A model generated the notes under the pieces. That model made no database searches, was not told where the DNA came from, and saw only the letters and a list, made by a program, of their open reading frames with translations. Of a DNA stretch of 64,000 bases, positions 8,356 to 16,482 are shown one piece after another (within the stretch, counting starts at the first letter, position 1; each line of letters begins with the position of its first letter). The translations under genes were made by a program, and so were the position numbers. The stretch spans positions 62,001 through 126,000 of the forward strand of contig JANQPB010000036.1 in NCBI GenBank assembly GCA_028285495.1, in the 5' to 3' direction. Origin of the DNA: Acidimicrobiales bacterium. Its GTDB lineage: Bacteria; Actinomycetota; Acidimicrobiia; Acidimicrobiales; SZUA-35.

Positions 8356-10333
8356 CGCGGATCACTCCTTCGGCGATGGCCAGGGCCGGTTCCTCGGCGG
8401 CGGTGTTCACCAGCTCGAAGTAGCGGCCGAACTCCTCCTCGGTCAGCAGTCGACCGAGCTTCTGGAACTCGCGCCGCAACGCCAGCGCCACCAGGTCCAT
8501 CGTGATCGGACAGCCGAGGTCGACGGCCAGGAAGGCCGCGCCGATGGCGGCGTTGCGGATGGAGCCACCCGAGATCCGGAACTGGCGGGCCAGGAAGTCG
8601 AGGTCGAGCTCGTGCGACGGGGCTGCCGGGGGAAACGACAGCGCCCAGATCGCCAGCCTGGCCCGCTCGTCCGGCACCGGGAACTCGACGGCGACGTGGA
8701 TGCGCCGGAGGAACGCCGTGTCCATGTTCCGTTGCAGGTTGGTGGCCAGGATCACCAGGCCGTCGTAGCTCTCGAGCCGTTGCAGGAGGTAGGAGACCTC
8801 GATGTTGGCGTAGCGGTCGTGGGCGTCGCCGACCTCGGACCGCTTGCCGAAGAGCGAGTCAGCCTCGTCGAAGAAGAGCACGACGTTGCCGCGGGACGAG
8901 GCGGTGAAGATCCGCTCCAGGTTCTTCTCGGTCTCCCCGATGTACTTCGACACGACCGAGGACAGGTCGACCTTGTAGAGGTCGAGGCCGAGGTCGCCGG
9001 CGACGACCTCGGCCGCCAGGGTCTTGCCGGTGCCCGACGGTCCGGAGAACACGGCGACCAGCCCCTCGGACGGCACCGCCGCGAACTCCCACCGATGGTG
9101 GACGACATCGCGGTTGCGGTAGCGCGAGCTGAGCTCGCGCAGCTGGGCCAGCTGCTCGGGGTGGACCACCAGGTCGGACCACCCCCGCCGAGGGGGGACC
9201 CGGGTGGCCAGGCCTTCGAGATGTCCACGGGCGAGGCGGCGCACCGCGGCCTCGCTGTCACCGCCGAGACCGCGCCTGGCCGCATCGGTGAGCCGAAGCT
9301 GCTCCCGATCCAGCAGGTGGCCGCCGCTGACGACGTCGAGCTCCGGCTGCTCGGTCGCAGCGCGATCGACGGCCACCGGTTCGACGCCGTCGAACGGGGG
9401 GAGCTCGCGCCACGGTCGGTCCGGCAGGTCCTCGATCGGGAGCTCGGTCGGTGAGCACAGCGCCCACCGGAGGTGGCGGGCCCGGTCGATCAGATCCGCG
9501 GCCGAGCGGGGCAGGCGCTCCAGGTCGATGATGACCCCGGCCCCGGACAGGCCGGCCTCCCGGACCACGGCGTCCCACTGGCTGTCGTTCTCGGGGAGCG
9601 GGCAACGGAGGAATCTGGTCCCGGCCAGCTGATCGACGGCCCGCTCGGCCCGGCTGGTCGGATCACCCCCGGGGACCAGCACGAAATCGAGGTCGCCGCC
9701 GCTCGGCCCGACGATCACCCGGGTGCCGGGCGGGAGGTCGGGGGCGGCGACGTCGTCGGCCAGCAGGTGCCAGGCCAGGCGGTCGGCGAGACCGACCATG
9801 CGGGTCGAGACGGGGCCGTCGCCGATCTCGACCGTCAGCCGCGAGCGGCGGAGGTGGCCGCCCCAGGCCAGGGTGGCCACCGCCCCACCGGCGCCGGGCA
9901 GGAGGCGGCCGATCGTGTGGTAGGTCGGTCGAGGCAGGTTCACGCTGTCCTGGAGGTACATCATGAGCCGCTGCCGATCGGGATGCAGGTCGACGGCGGC
10001 GACGAGGGCGAGGACGGCTGCGGCCTCCGCATCGAGGCCGACGTTGCTCGCAGCCACGGCCAACCCGTCGGCCGGCTCGCCGAGCGAGCTGACGAAGTCG
10101 GCCCTGGCCGCTTCGACCACGGGGTCGACCGAGGCCAGCAGGTCGCTCAGGTCCGTTTCGGCCGGACCGTCGAGGCCGGGGAGGGACCGCAGGATCCGGT
10201 CGACGTCGTCGTTGTCGACGAAGACGCCGGCGAAGTCACGGGGGGCGAGGCCGTCGCCGACCCGGCACAGGAGGGCGTGTCGCTGGAGGAGGGCGTCGGC
10301 CAGCCGTTCCCACGGTGCCGGCGATCGGGTCAC
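8339..10333 (-). CDS. eCIS AAA+ ATPase (Pvc15/Afp15-like)
   Basis: The 664-residue protein has a long N-terminal region resembling a degenerate AAA module, then an active AAA+ domain. Walker A is GPSGTGKT (about 431-438) and Walker B is VVLFFDEADS (about 484-493). ATNLQRNMDTAFLRRI provides the sensor and arginine-finger region, and a C-terminal lid follows. This is the Pvc15 family, present in nearly all eCIS clusters and thought to help assemble the particle. The frame extends further upstream, but GTG at 10333, with GAGG 7-10 nt before it and 8 nt after the LuxR-type gene stop, fits operon spacing better. It overlaps the Pvc16-like gene by 17 nt. Confidence 0.92.
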   Translation of the reverse strand: MTRSPAPWERLADALLQRHALLCRVGDGLAPRDFAGVFVDNDDVDRILRSLPGLDGPAETDLSDLLASVDPVVEAARADFVSSLGEPADGLAVAASNVGLDAEAAAVLALVAAVDLHPDRQRLMMYLQDSVNLPRPTYHTIGRLLPGAGGAVATLAWGGHLRRSRLTVEIGDGPVSTRMVGLADRLAWHLLADDVAAPDLPPGTRVIVGPSGGDLDFVLVPGGDPTSRAERAVDQLAGTRFLRCPLPENDSQWDAVVREAGLSGAGVIIDLERLPRSAADLIDRARHLRWALCSPTELPIEDLPDRPWRELPPFDGVEPVAVDRAATEQPELDVVSGGHLLDREQLRLTDAARRGLGGDSEAAVRRLARGHLEGLATRVPPRRGWSDLVVHPEQLAQLRELSSRYRNRDVVHHRWEFAAVPSEGLVAVFSGPSGTGKTLAAEVVAGDLGLDLYKVDLSSVVSKYIGETEKNLERIFTASSRGNVVLFFDEADSLFGKRSEVGDAHDRYANIEVSYLLQRLESYDGLVILATNLQRNMDTAFLRRIHVAVEFPVPDERARLAIWALSFPPAAPSHELDLDFLARQFRISGGSIRNAAIGAAFLAVDLGCPITMDLVALALRREFQKLGRLLTEEEFGRYFELVNTAAEEPALAIAEGVIRDAQTA

Positions 10334-10341
10334 CGCCGACC

Positions 10342-10971
10342 TCAGATCACACCCTGCCGGGTCGCGCAGGCCACGGCGTGGGCCCGATTCCGGCAGTTCA
10401 TCTTCATGAGGAGGTCGTGGACCACGTTCTTGACCGTCCGCTCCGAATAGCACAACGACCCGGCGATCTCCCTGGTGTCGTCGCCATCGGCCAGCATGCG
10501 CAGCACGGCGAGCTCGCGGTCGGTCAGCGTTTCGCTCGACCGCCCCGAACCCGACCCTGCGGTGCTCACCAGCTCGGTGAGGACCCCCGTCGGGAGGAAG
10601 GTCGCCCCACCGACCACGGTCCGCATGGCGTTGACCAGGACGTCCGGGGTCATCTCCACCCGGTCGAGGACCGCATCGACCCCACGCTTGACCGCCTGGA
10701 GCAGGAGGTCCTGGTCGGCCCGGTCGGCGATCGCCACCCGGCGGGTGGTCGGGTCGAGTCGGTCGAGAGCGTCGAGCGCGCCGACGGTGGCGGCGAAGAT
10801 GACGACGTCCACCCCGGCGACCTCGGTCGTCGAGAGGCTGGCCGACTCACCGACGATCCGGAATTCGGTGCTGGCCAGGCTGGCGATCAGACCTCGGCGG
10901 AAGATCGGGTGCTCGTCGTTGACCCAGACCTTCGTCGACGGTTCGACGCCCGGTTGCTTGTCCCCCTGCAT
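10342..10971 (-). CDS. LuxR/NarL-family pseudo-response regulator heading the eCIS operon
   Basis: The 209-residue protein has an N-terminal receiver (VWVNDEHPIFRRGLIASLAS). The strand that should carry the phospho-acceptor Asp reads VDVVIFAATVGAL, so the receiver is probably not phosphorylated in the usual way. The C-terminal LuxR helix-turn-helix is intact: LTDRELAVLRMLADGDDTRE followed by SERTVKNVVHDLLMKMNC. ATG at 10971 is chosen over an upstream ATG because AGGAGGG precedes it. It is the first gene before the ATPase (8 nt gap) and lies just downstream of five palindromes, its most likely DNA targets. Control of the eCIS genes is inference from position. Confidence 0.85.
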   Translation of the reverse strand: MQGDKQPGVEPSTKVWVNDEHPIFRRGLIASLASTEFRIVGESASLSTTEVAGVDVVIFAATVGALDALDRLDPTTRRVAIADRADQDLLLQAVKRGVDAVLDRVEMTPDVLVNAMRTVVGGATFLPTGVLTELVSTAGSGSGRSSETLTDRELAVLRMLADGDDTREIAGSLCYSERTVKNVVHDLLMKMNCRNRAHAVACATRQGVI

Positions 10972-11271
10972 GCTTCCCTCCTGCCAGCGACCTCGAGCCG
11001 CCGTCGTCACGTCATCGGCAACGCGCTACCCATACTGCTCCCACGACCTGCAAGCACGTGTGCCGACATGAAGGTGACGTCGCCTGCCCGTACGGGAAAT
11101 ACAACGAGTCGAAATCGTGTCCGTGCGACCGGACGCCCGTGCCCGAACGGGCAACCGAGCGTTGCCCCGATGGGCAGCGCAGTGCCCGTTCGGGCACCGT
11201 GTTGGGCCCGTCGCCCGTTGCCCGTTCGGGCACCGCGGGCCGGCAGCTCGGGGACGACCGCCTCATCGGGC
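10972..11271. promoter_or_regulatory. eCIS operon control region
   Basis: A 300-nt gene-free gap lies upstream of the LuxR-type gene. Its distal half is filled by five palindromes, listed separately. TATGGG on the minus strand (11034-11028) is a weak -10 candidate. No open frame of credible composition was seen. Confidence 0.5.
11085..11232. repeat. Array of five 14-nt palindromes, consensus TGCCCGWWCGGGCA
   Basis: The copies are at 11085-11098 (TGCCCGTACGGGAA), 11140-11153 (TGCCCGAACGGGCA), 11163-11176 (TGCCCCGATGGGCA), and two identical TGCCCGTTCGGGCA copies at 11183-11196 and 11219-11232. Start-to-start spacings are 55, 23, 20 and 36 nt. The symmetric 6-nt arms with a 2-nt centre suggest sites for a dimeric regulator such as the adjacent LuxR-type protein. 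They could also form RNA hairpins if transcribed, but there is no U-tract and the arms are short. Confidence 0.6.
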
Positions 11272-13059
11272 TCATGGGCCGAAGAACTCGATCTCGGCGA
11301 CCGAGGCGTCCTCGTTGTCACGCCCGTCGCGGACGGTGAGGATCTCGATCGTGGCCGACGTTGTCGTCCGGGGGGTGAAGGCGAAGGACTGGAAGTCGGG
11401 TCGATCCTCGAGGGTGACGTCGACCAGGGTGCCGCCGTCGAAGGTGACGCGAACCTGGTGGAGGCGGGGGCGGGTCGTGCCGTCGACGATCCGTTCGCCG
11501 AGGATGAAGCCGATCCAACCAACCTCGACCGGTTGCCCGAACGAGACCGTGACGACCTCGCCGACGCCAGACCCCGGCGCCCCCTCGACCCACGCCGTGG
11601 CGGTCTGGCCGTCCACGGCCAGACCGGGCGCACCGCCATCGGCGCTCGAGGTCGCCTCGACACCGACGACGACGACGGGATCCGGATCATTCGACAGGAA
11701 GGGCAGGCGATCGCGGACCGAGTCGAACGGGCCGCTGAGCACGCCGGCCGTGACGATCGTGACCACGCCGACGGCCAGCGCACCCCACCGCATCACGAAC
11801 CCGAGCCCCCGACCCGTTCGTCGGAATGCCTGCCGAGCGCCGCGACGGGCGCCACCTCGCCGCGGGGTCGACGGCGTCGGGAAACCCTGGGCCTGCGGCT
11901 GGGCGGCGGGCGGTTGGGCGACGGACGGCTGGGCGGCGGGCGGTTGGGCGACGGGTACCGCTCGGTTGGTTGCCATGCGACCGGCGAGGCCGGCGCTCGA
12001 TGCAACCGGCATCGGCTGCTGCTGCCTGGCGATCTCGTCGGCCGAGCGCCCGCCACGGTTCCATGGCCAGCGCCGACTGCGGTTCCCGGCCGGAGCTGGA
12101 GCACCGTCGAAGCCCGGGGCCGACGGCGCGGTGACCGGAGCGGGTGGTGGGGCCCCGGAGGCCGGTGGCGGGGCGTCGGTCCGGGGCGGCAGGAGACGGC
12201 CCGGCGATGCGGCGGCTCCGGTCGGTGCCGGCGCAGGCGGGGACGACGGGCGGGGCGGCGACGGCGGGGGCGAGGAGCGAGGCGGGGGCGCAGGCGGGGA
12301 CGACGGGCGGGGCGGCGACGCCGTGGCCGCGGGCTGGTCGATCGCCCCGGCCGCTCCCGACGCCGACCCGGCGGCCGGACCGGTCTCCTCGAGGGAGGGG
12401 TCGATCGCCCGCCGGGTTGGCGGCGGCGACGATGGCGATGGCGGTGGCGGCGGAACCGTTCGACCCGGTGCGGCAGGGCCCGACCCGGCGCTCGGTTGGT
12501 CGCCGCCATCGGTCGGCAACGTCCGCCCGAAGAAGAGGTCTCGCTCGGAGCGCGTGAGGCCGTCGGCATCGGTCTCGTCCGGTCCAGCGACGACCGGTGT
12601 CTGTCCCCGATCCACCGGCTCGCTGACGATGACGACCTGCGTCTCGTCGGCCGCTGGCCGCGACGGCAGCTCGACGACCGGCTCCGGGTCCGGCGTCCCG
12701 TGGTCGGCGGCGAGTGCTGCCTCGTGCTCCGAGGGGTCCCGTCCCCCGGAGGGCGGCGGGTCGGCGTCGACGACCGGGGCGTCGGCGAGCGACGCGTCGG
12801 CCTCGGGTGCGCCGGGGCCGGGACCGGTGTCGCGGTCGCCGTCTCCACTCGCCGGCGGTGACGCGTCGGAGGTGGCCGCGTCGAGGTCGCCGGCACCCTG
12901 GTCACGGTCCGGTGCGCTCGGCTCGGTCTCGACCACCGGCCCGTCGGCCGGGTCGGTCGCCGCCATCGCTCGACCGATCGCCGGGAGGAAGCCGCTGCAG
13001 CCAGCACAGAACGTCTCACCGTCGTCGTTCTCTTGCGCGCAGACCGTACAGAGAATCAT
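11272..13059 (-). CDS. Zinc-ribbon membrane protein with C-terminal glycan-binding-like domain
   Basis: The 595-residue protein starts MILCTVCAQENDDGETFCAG, a zinc ribbon (C4, C7, C18, C21). It is followed by about 370 residues of Asp/Pro-rich low-complexity sequence, a basic patch, one membrane segment (ALAVGVVTIVTAGVLSGPF), and a discoidin-like module with GLAVDGQTATAWVEGAPGSG and EVVTVSFGQPVEVGWIGFIL. The last module resembles that of the eCIS lipoprotein at 6752-7558. The ribbon would face the cytoplasm and the binding module the outside. ATG at 13059 follows GGGGGAC and coincides with the ribbon start. It is separated from the eCIS operon by the palindrome array but has the same strand and domain theme, so a functional tie is plausible, not proven. 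Confidence 0.7.
   Translation of the reverse strand: MILCTVCAQENDDGETFCAGCSGFLPAIGRAMAATDPADGPVVETEPSAPDRDQGAGDLDAATSDASPPASGDGDRDTGPGPGAPEADASLADAPVVDADPPPSGGRDPSEHEAALAADHGTPDPEPVVELPSRPAADETQVVIVSEPVDRGQTPVVAGPDETDADGLTRSERDLFFGRTLPTDGGDQPSAGSGPAAPGRTVPPPPPSPSSPPPTRRAIDPSLEETGPAAGSASGAAGAIDQPAATASPPRPSSPPAPPPRSSPPPSPPRPSSPPAPAPTGAAASPGRLLPPRTDAPPPASGAPPPAPVTAPSAPGFDGAPAPAGNRSRRWPWNRGGRSADEIARQQQPMPVASSAGLAGRMATNRAVPVAQPPAAQPSVAQPPAAQPQAQGFPTPSTPRRGGARRGARQAFRRTGRGLGFVMRWGALAVGVVTIVTAGVLSGPFDSVRDRLPFLSNDPDPVVVVGVEATSSADGGAPGLAVDGQTATAWVEGAPGSGVGEVVTVSFGQPVEVGWIGFILGERIVDGTTRPRLHQVRVTFDGGTLVDVTLEDRPDFQSFAFTPRTTTSATIEILTVRDGRDNEDASVAEIEFFGP
11896..11954. repeat. Two perfect 29-nt copies at 30-nt period, coding
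   Basis: The copies are 11896-11924 and 11926-11954. They encode the Ala/Gln/Pro repeat in the disordered linker of the zinc-ribbon membrane protein. Confidence 0.7.
12230..12320. repeat. Two 34-nt copies at 57-nt period, coding
   Basis: The copies at 12230-12263 and 12287-12320 encode Ser/Pro-rich segments of the same disordered linker. They are recent slippage-type duplications inside a low-complexity coding region. Confidence 0.55.
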
Positions 13060-13244
13060 CGATGTCCCCCGAATCGAAGAGCTTCGCAGGCGATGGGGCC
13101 GCTTCACAAGTCGTTTCGGCGGTCCCCCGCCGCCGAAAACGAGCAACCCCTCGGGCCGTCCCACCCCGACCCCGGACGGGGCAACCCCGGGTCGTACCGG
13201 GGCGCGGGACCTGGCGGACCGGCTCCGGCATCGCTCGGGGTGGG

Positions 13245-13257
13245 TAGTGTCGAGTGG
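13245..13257 (+). promoter_or_regulatory. Leaderless-type -10 box of the SNF2 gene
   Basis: TAGTGT (13245-13250) is followed after 6 nt by GTG at 13257. There is no ribosome site. This spacing is typical of leaderless actinomycete transcripts and favours 13257 over the adjacent GTG at 13254 as the true start. Confidence 0.45.
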
Positions 13258-16200
13258 TGGCCCTGCGAGCTCACCGACTCGATCAGCTCAACGCGAGCTG
13301 GGACGGCGCCGGCCTCGTGCTCTGGGCGCTGGACGGCAACGCCGTCTCGAGCCCGCAGGCGTTGCGGTCGCTGGTCTCCGTCGCCTTCGGGTACGGCGGC
13401 CTGGCGCTCGTCGGCGCATCGGTGACACCGCTCTACCTGCCGACGCCTGGCGGTGATGCGGGCAGGCGAGGCCGGCGGGCGACCTACGCCCAGTCGATGC
13501 GACCGTTCGACCAGAACGCCCACGCCCTGCTCGGCGAGCGTCACGCCGTCGACGAGACGTCGACCTCGCTTCGCTGGATCTTCGCCGCGGCCGACCTCGG
13601 CGTGCTCGCCGCCCGAGCCGGCCTCCTGGCCCCGACCGTCCGCCAGCACGGTCGGGGTGACGACGCCGGCCTCACCGGACCCGCCGAGACCCGGTGGGAG
13701 GCCCGATGGCGGCTGCGTCACAGCGTCGAGCTCGACCGGGCCATCGCCTCGCTCGACCGTCAGGCCCCCGAGGTGCTGTTCGCCCCCTTTGCCGGCGGGG
13801 CTCCGGCGGGAGCGGCCCGCTCGGTGGTCGAGTACTTCGCCGACAGCGCAGCTCGGTTCGCGTTGGAGGCCGGACACTGGCACCCCGACCTCGGACGTTC
13901 GACCCGGGCCGATGTCGTGGTGGCCCGTCGAGTCGCTGCGGCCCTGCGCGGCGAGCGGGGAGTGTCGACCACCAACGGCGACCAGCGGGCGGCGGTGAGC
14001 GCCATCGGCCTCGCCCTCGACGAGCACCGGGCGGCCCGGGATGCCGGCCTCGGCTTCCGTTGTCGGGCCCGGCTGCGGACGCCGGACGACGACGAGGTCG
14101 ACGGCCACGAGGCCGACGAGGTCGGCGTCGGGTCGCGAGGTGACGACCGGGAGTCGGCGCCGTGGCGGGTCACCTTCGAGGTGGTCCTGGTCGACGACCC
14201 GACGGTCACCTTCTCCTGGGCCGACCTCGCCGCCGGACTCGTCGAGCCGGGAACCACGCCTGGAGGGGTCGACGTGACCGCCACCTCGCTCCACGTGATC
14301 GCCGAGCACGTCGACGAGCTGGCGATCGAGCTGGCCACCCAGATCCGGGAGTTCGCCGACCTGACCGTCGAACGTGGCGTGGTGCTGCTCGACCTCCAGG
14401 CCGTCACCAGATTGCTGGCCGACGGCGCCGATCGCTGCGCTGCGCTCGGCTGCGCGCTGCTCGTGCCGAAGGAGCTGGCTCGGCGCCGCGTCCACCTGAC
14501 GGGCAGGGCGACGGCCCAACAGGCCGGCGGGCCGTCGGCCCATCTCGGCCAGACCATGATCGACGTCGACTGGGCCATCGCCCTCGGGCGGCACCGGCTC
14601 ACCGACGAGGAGATCGCCGCGCTCGCCGAGTCGAAGTCCCAGCTGGTGCGGCTGCGGGGCGAGTGGGTACGGGTCGACGCCGGTCACGTCGCCAGCGCCC
14701 TCGAGCACCTCGGCGAGCGCCGCCGGGAATCGGCCATGACCCCGGCCGAGCTCCTGAGGTTGGCGGCCAGCGCCGACCGTACGGCCGGAGGTGTCGCCGG
14801 GCCGGCCATCGAGCTCCTCGCCGTCGACGACGAGCACGGCGGCGACGGCGCCGACGAGGAGGGTCGCACGTCGGCCGACGGGTGGCTGACCGATCTGCTG
14901 GCCGGGCTGCCGGACGATCGGCTGACCGAGGCCGATGAGCCCGAGGGATTCGTCGGCCGGCTCCGGCCCTACCAGCGCCGGGCCGTCGGCTGGCTCGGGT
15001 TCCTGGCCCGGCTCGGCCTCGGAGGCTGCCTGGCCGACGACATGGGACTCGGCAAGACGCCGACGACGCTTGCCCATCTGGTCGGCCACACGACCGATCG
15101 GCCGAGCCTGGTCCTGTGCCCGCTGTCCGTCGTGCACAACTGGGAGGCCGAAGCGGCCGCCTTCACCCCGAAGCTCCGGGTCCTGGTCGCCCACGGCGCC
15201 AACCGCAAGCAGGGCACCGACTTCGCGGCGCAGCTCGACGAGGTCGATCTGGTGATCACGACCTACGGCACCGTCGCCCGCGACGTCGAGACCATGTCCG
15301 CCAACCCCTGGAACATCGTGGTCTGCGACGAGGCGCAGGCGATCAAGAACCACCGGACCAAGGCGGCCCGAGCGGTTCGGGCGCTCGACGCCGGCCAGCT
15401 CGTCGCCCTCACCGGCACCCCGGTCGAGAACCGACTCACCGAGCTCTGGTCGATCCTCGATGCCGCCAACCCCGGATCGCTCGGCGGCATCGGCTGGTTC
15501 CGCGACACGTTCGCCACACCGATCGAGACCGACGGCGACGAGCGGGCACTGGCCGGCATGAAGCGCCTGACCGGACCGTTCCTCCTGCGCCGGACCAAGG
15601 CCGACAAGACGCTGGTGCCCGATCTGCCAGACAAGATCGAGCAGGTCGCCTGGGCCAACCTGACCGAGGAGCAGGCGGGCCTGTACCGGGCGGTGCTCGA
15701 CGACTTCCTGAGCCAGGTCGACGAGGTCGAGGGTGCGGGCCCATCGCCGTCCGGAAGCGCCAGGCGGGGATCGACGTCGAACCCGGATCCCGGCTCGATG
15801 CAGCGACGGGGCCTGGTGCTGGCGACGCTGACCCGTCTCAAGCAGATCTGCAATCACCCGGCGCACTTCCTGGCCGCCGGGGGCGACGAGCCCGGCCGCC
15901 TGCGCGGGCGGTCGGGGAAGCTCGACCGGTTCGACGAGCTCGTGACCGAGCTGCTGGAGGCCGACGAGCGAGCGCTGGTGTTCACCCAGTACCGGGAGAT
16001 GGGCGAGCTGCTGGTGGCCCACCTGGCCGAGGCCAACGAGGTCCGGGCCAGCTTCCTGCACGGGGGGCTGTCACGGACCAAGCGAGACGAGATGGTCACC
16101 GAGTTCCAGTCGGGCGACGGTCCCCCGCTCCAGGTGGTCTCGCTCAAGGCCGGCGGCACCGGGCTGAACCTGACCTCGGCCAGCCGGGTGATCCACTACG

Positions 16201-16469
16201 ACCGGTGGTGGAACCCGGCGGTCGAGGACCAGGCCACCGACCGGGCGTGGCGCATCGGGCAGCGATCGACGGTGTTCGTGCACAAGCTGGTGTGTCGGGG
16301 GACGATGGAGGAGCGCATCGACTCGCTCCTCCAGGACAAGAAGGCGCTCGCCGATTCGGCCGTCGGCAGCGGCGAAGGCTGGTTGACCGAGATGAGCACC
16401 GACCAGCTCAAGGGGCTGTTCGCGCTCGGGCAGCACACCACCGCAGACGGGTCGACCGGCAACCCATGA
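13254..16469 (+). CDS. SNF2-family DEAD-like helicase/ATPase
   Basis: The 1,071-residue protein has a long N-terminal bacterial SNF2-associated region. The two helicase lobes follow: YQRRAVGWLGFL, Walker A DDMGLGKT (about 595-602), a Walker B DEAQ box in VVCDEAQAIKNH (692-695), LTGTPVENRLTELWSILD, and the C-lobe motifs VSLKAGGTGLNLTSASRVIH and DRWWNPAVEDQATDRAWRIG. These proteins use ATP to translocate on duplex DNA and remodel protein-DNA complexes; the bacterial members remain poorly defined, with HepA/RapA-like recycling and defence roles suggested. The start is GTG at 13254 or 13257. Thirteen nucleotides separate it from a SWIM-domain gene, a common actinomycete pairing. It is divergent from the zinc-ribbon gene. 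Confidence 0.95.
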   Translation: MVALRAHRLDQLNASWDGAGLVLWALDGNAVSSPQALRSLVSVAFGYGGLALVGASVTPLYLPTPGGDAGRRGRRATYAQSMRPFDQNAHALLGERHAVDETSTSLRWIFAAADLGVLAARAGLLAPTVRQHGRGDDAGLTGPAETRWEARWRLRHSVELDRAIASLDRQAPEVLFAPFAGGAPAGAARSVVEYFADSAARFALEAGHWHPDLGRSTRADVVVARRVAAALRGERGVSTTNGDQRAAVSAIGLALDEHRAARDAGLGFRCRARLRTPDDDEVDGHEADEVGVGSRGDDRESAPWRVTFEVVLVDDPTVTFSWADLAAGLVEPGTTPGGVDVTATSLHVIAEHVDELAIELATQIREFADLTVERGVVLLDLQAVTRLLADGADRCAALGCALLVPKELARRRVHLTGRATAQQAGGPSAHLGQTMIDVDWAIALGRHRLTDEEIAALAESKSQLVRLRGEWVRVDAGHVASALEHLGERRRESAMTPAELLRLAASADRTAGGVAGPAIELLAVDDEHGGDGADEEGRTSADGWLTDLLAGLPDDRLTEADEPEGFVGRLRPYQRRAVGWLGFLARLGLGGCLADDMGLGKTPTTLAHLVGHTTDRPSLVLCPLSVVHNWEAEAAAFTPKLRVLVAHGANRKQGTDFAAQLDEVDLVITTYGTVARDVETMSANPWNIVVCDEAQAIKNHRTKAARAVRALDAGQLVALTGTPVENRLTELWSILDAANPGSLGGIGWFRDTFATPIETDGDERALAGMKRLTGPFLLRRTKADKTLVPDLPDKIEQVAWANLTEEQAGLYRAVLDDFLSQVDEVEGAGPSPSGSARRGSTSNPDPGSMQRRGLVLATLTRLKQICNHPAHFLAAGGDEPGRLRGRSGKLDRFDELVTELLEADERALVFTQYREMGELLVAHLAEANEVRASFLHGGLSRTKRDEMVTEFQSGDGPPLQVVSLKAGGTGLNLTSASRVIHYDRWWNPAVEDQATDRAWRIGQRSTVFVHKLVCRGTMEERIDSLLQDKKALADSAVGSGEGWLTEMSTDQLKGLFALGQHTTADGSTGNP

Positions 16470-16482
16470 CCGGCGCGAGGCC

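Noticed and set aside
11085..11232. CRISPR-like reading of the five palindromes
   Set aside because: Units are 14 nt with irregular 20-55 nt spacing, unlike CRISPR repeats, and no cas genes are present.
13104..16061. 985-codon open frame antisense to the SNF2 gene
   Set aside because: Shadow of a GC-rich gene; its translation is Arg/Gly/Val-rich with no domain, and the plus-strand helicase motifs are decisive.
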